Assembly: GCA_964549595.1 (NCBI GenBank)
Contig: CAZJWK010000143.1
Location: forward strand, 1-5,652
Reading direction: 5' to 3'
Length of the DNA stretch: 5,652 nucleotides
Source of the DNA: CAZQQN01 sp964549595
Lineage (GTDB): Bacteria > Bacteroidota > Bacteroidia > CAILMK01 > CAYYUA01
Position numbers and translations under genes: made by a program. Of the stretch, positions 5,627 to 5,652 are shown in pieces. Under the pieces are notes generated by a model. The model worked only from the letters and a program-made list of their open reading frames with translations. It was not told the DNA's origin and did no database searches. Position 1 is the first letter of the stretch. Each line of letters begins with the position of its first letter.

Positions 5627-5652
5627 TCAAAGTCTGTTTTATTTTTATGGTT

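Overview
The window looks like chromosomal DNA of a member of the Bacteroidota. The reasons are A/T-rich 5' regions with little Shine-Dalgarno sequence, one good match to the Bacteroidota -7 promoter box (TAACTTTGC), and the style of the IS21-family transposase genes. A marine or environmental Cytophagales-like bacterium is a reasonable guess, but nothing here fixes the genus.

Left part (1-2055, + strand): a compact gene pair encodes an exported DUF3179 protein and a DUF547 protein. They overlap by 4 bases (ATGA), so they are probably cotranscribed and translationally coupled. A possible 30-codon leader ORF (198-290) ends in the same ATGA arrangement on the DUF3179 start. The DUF3179 protein consists of two homologous halves, and only the first keeps the paired cysteines. 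Neither family has a biochemical function that I can state.

Middle (2056-2172): a 117-base gap between convergent genes. It holds an orphan Bacteroidota-type promoter box on the + strand and no convincing terminator.

Right part (2173-5652, - strand): a three-helix membrane protein gene of unknown function has been split by a complete IS21-family insertion sequence (2957-5607, 2651 bp). The IS carries istA (transposase) and istB (AAA+ helper ATPase), both apparently intact. Its ends are TG...CA, it is flanked by a 5-bp target duplication (CTAGG), and it has an asymmetric set of transposase-binding-type repeats: two at the left end and four at the right. Removing the IS and one CTAGG copy restores an open frame of 265 codons that starts at an ATG at 5626. 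The insertion therefore fell at codons 5-6. What remains has an ATG only at codon 49, so the first transmembrane helix is lost.

No clearly new multi-gene system is visible. The most informative points are the exact reconstruction of the interrupted gene, the unequal repeat architecture of the IS with a hairpin inserted into its inner inverted repeat just ahead of istA, the internal duplication in the DUF3179 protein, and the possible coupled leader ORF.
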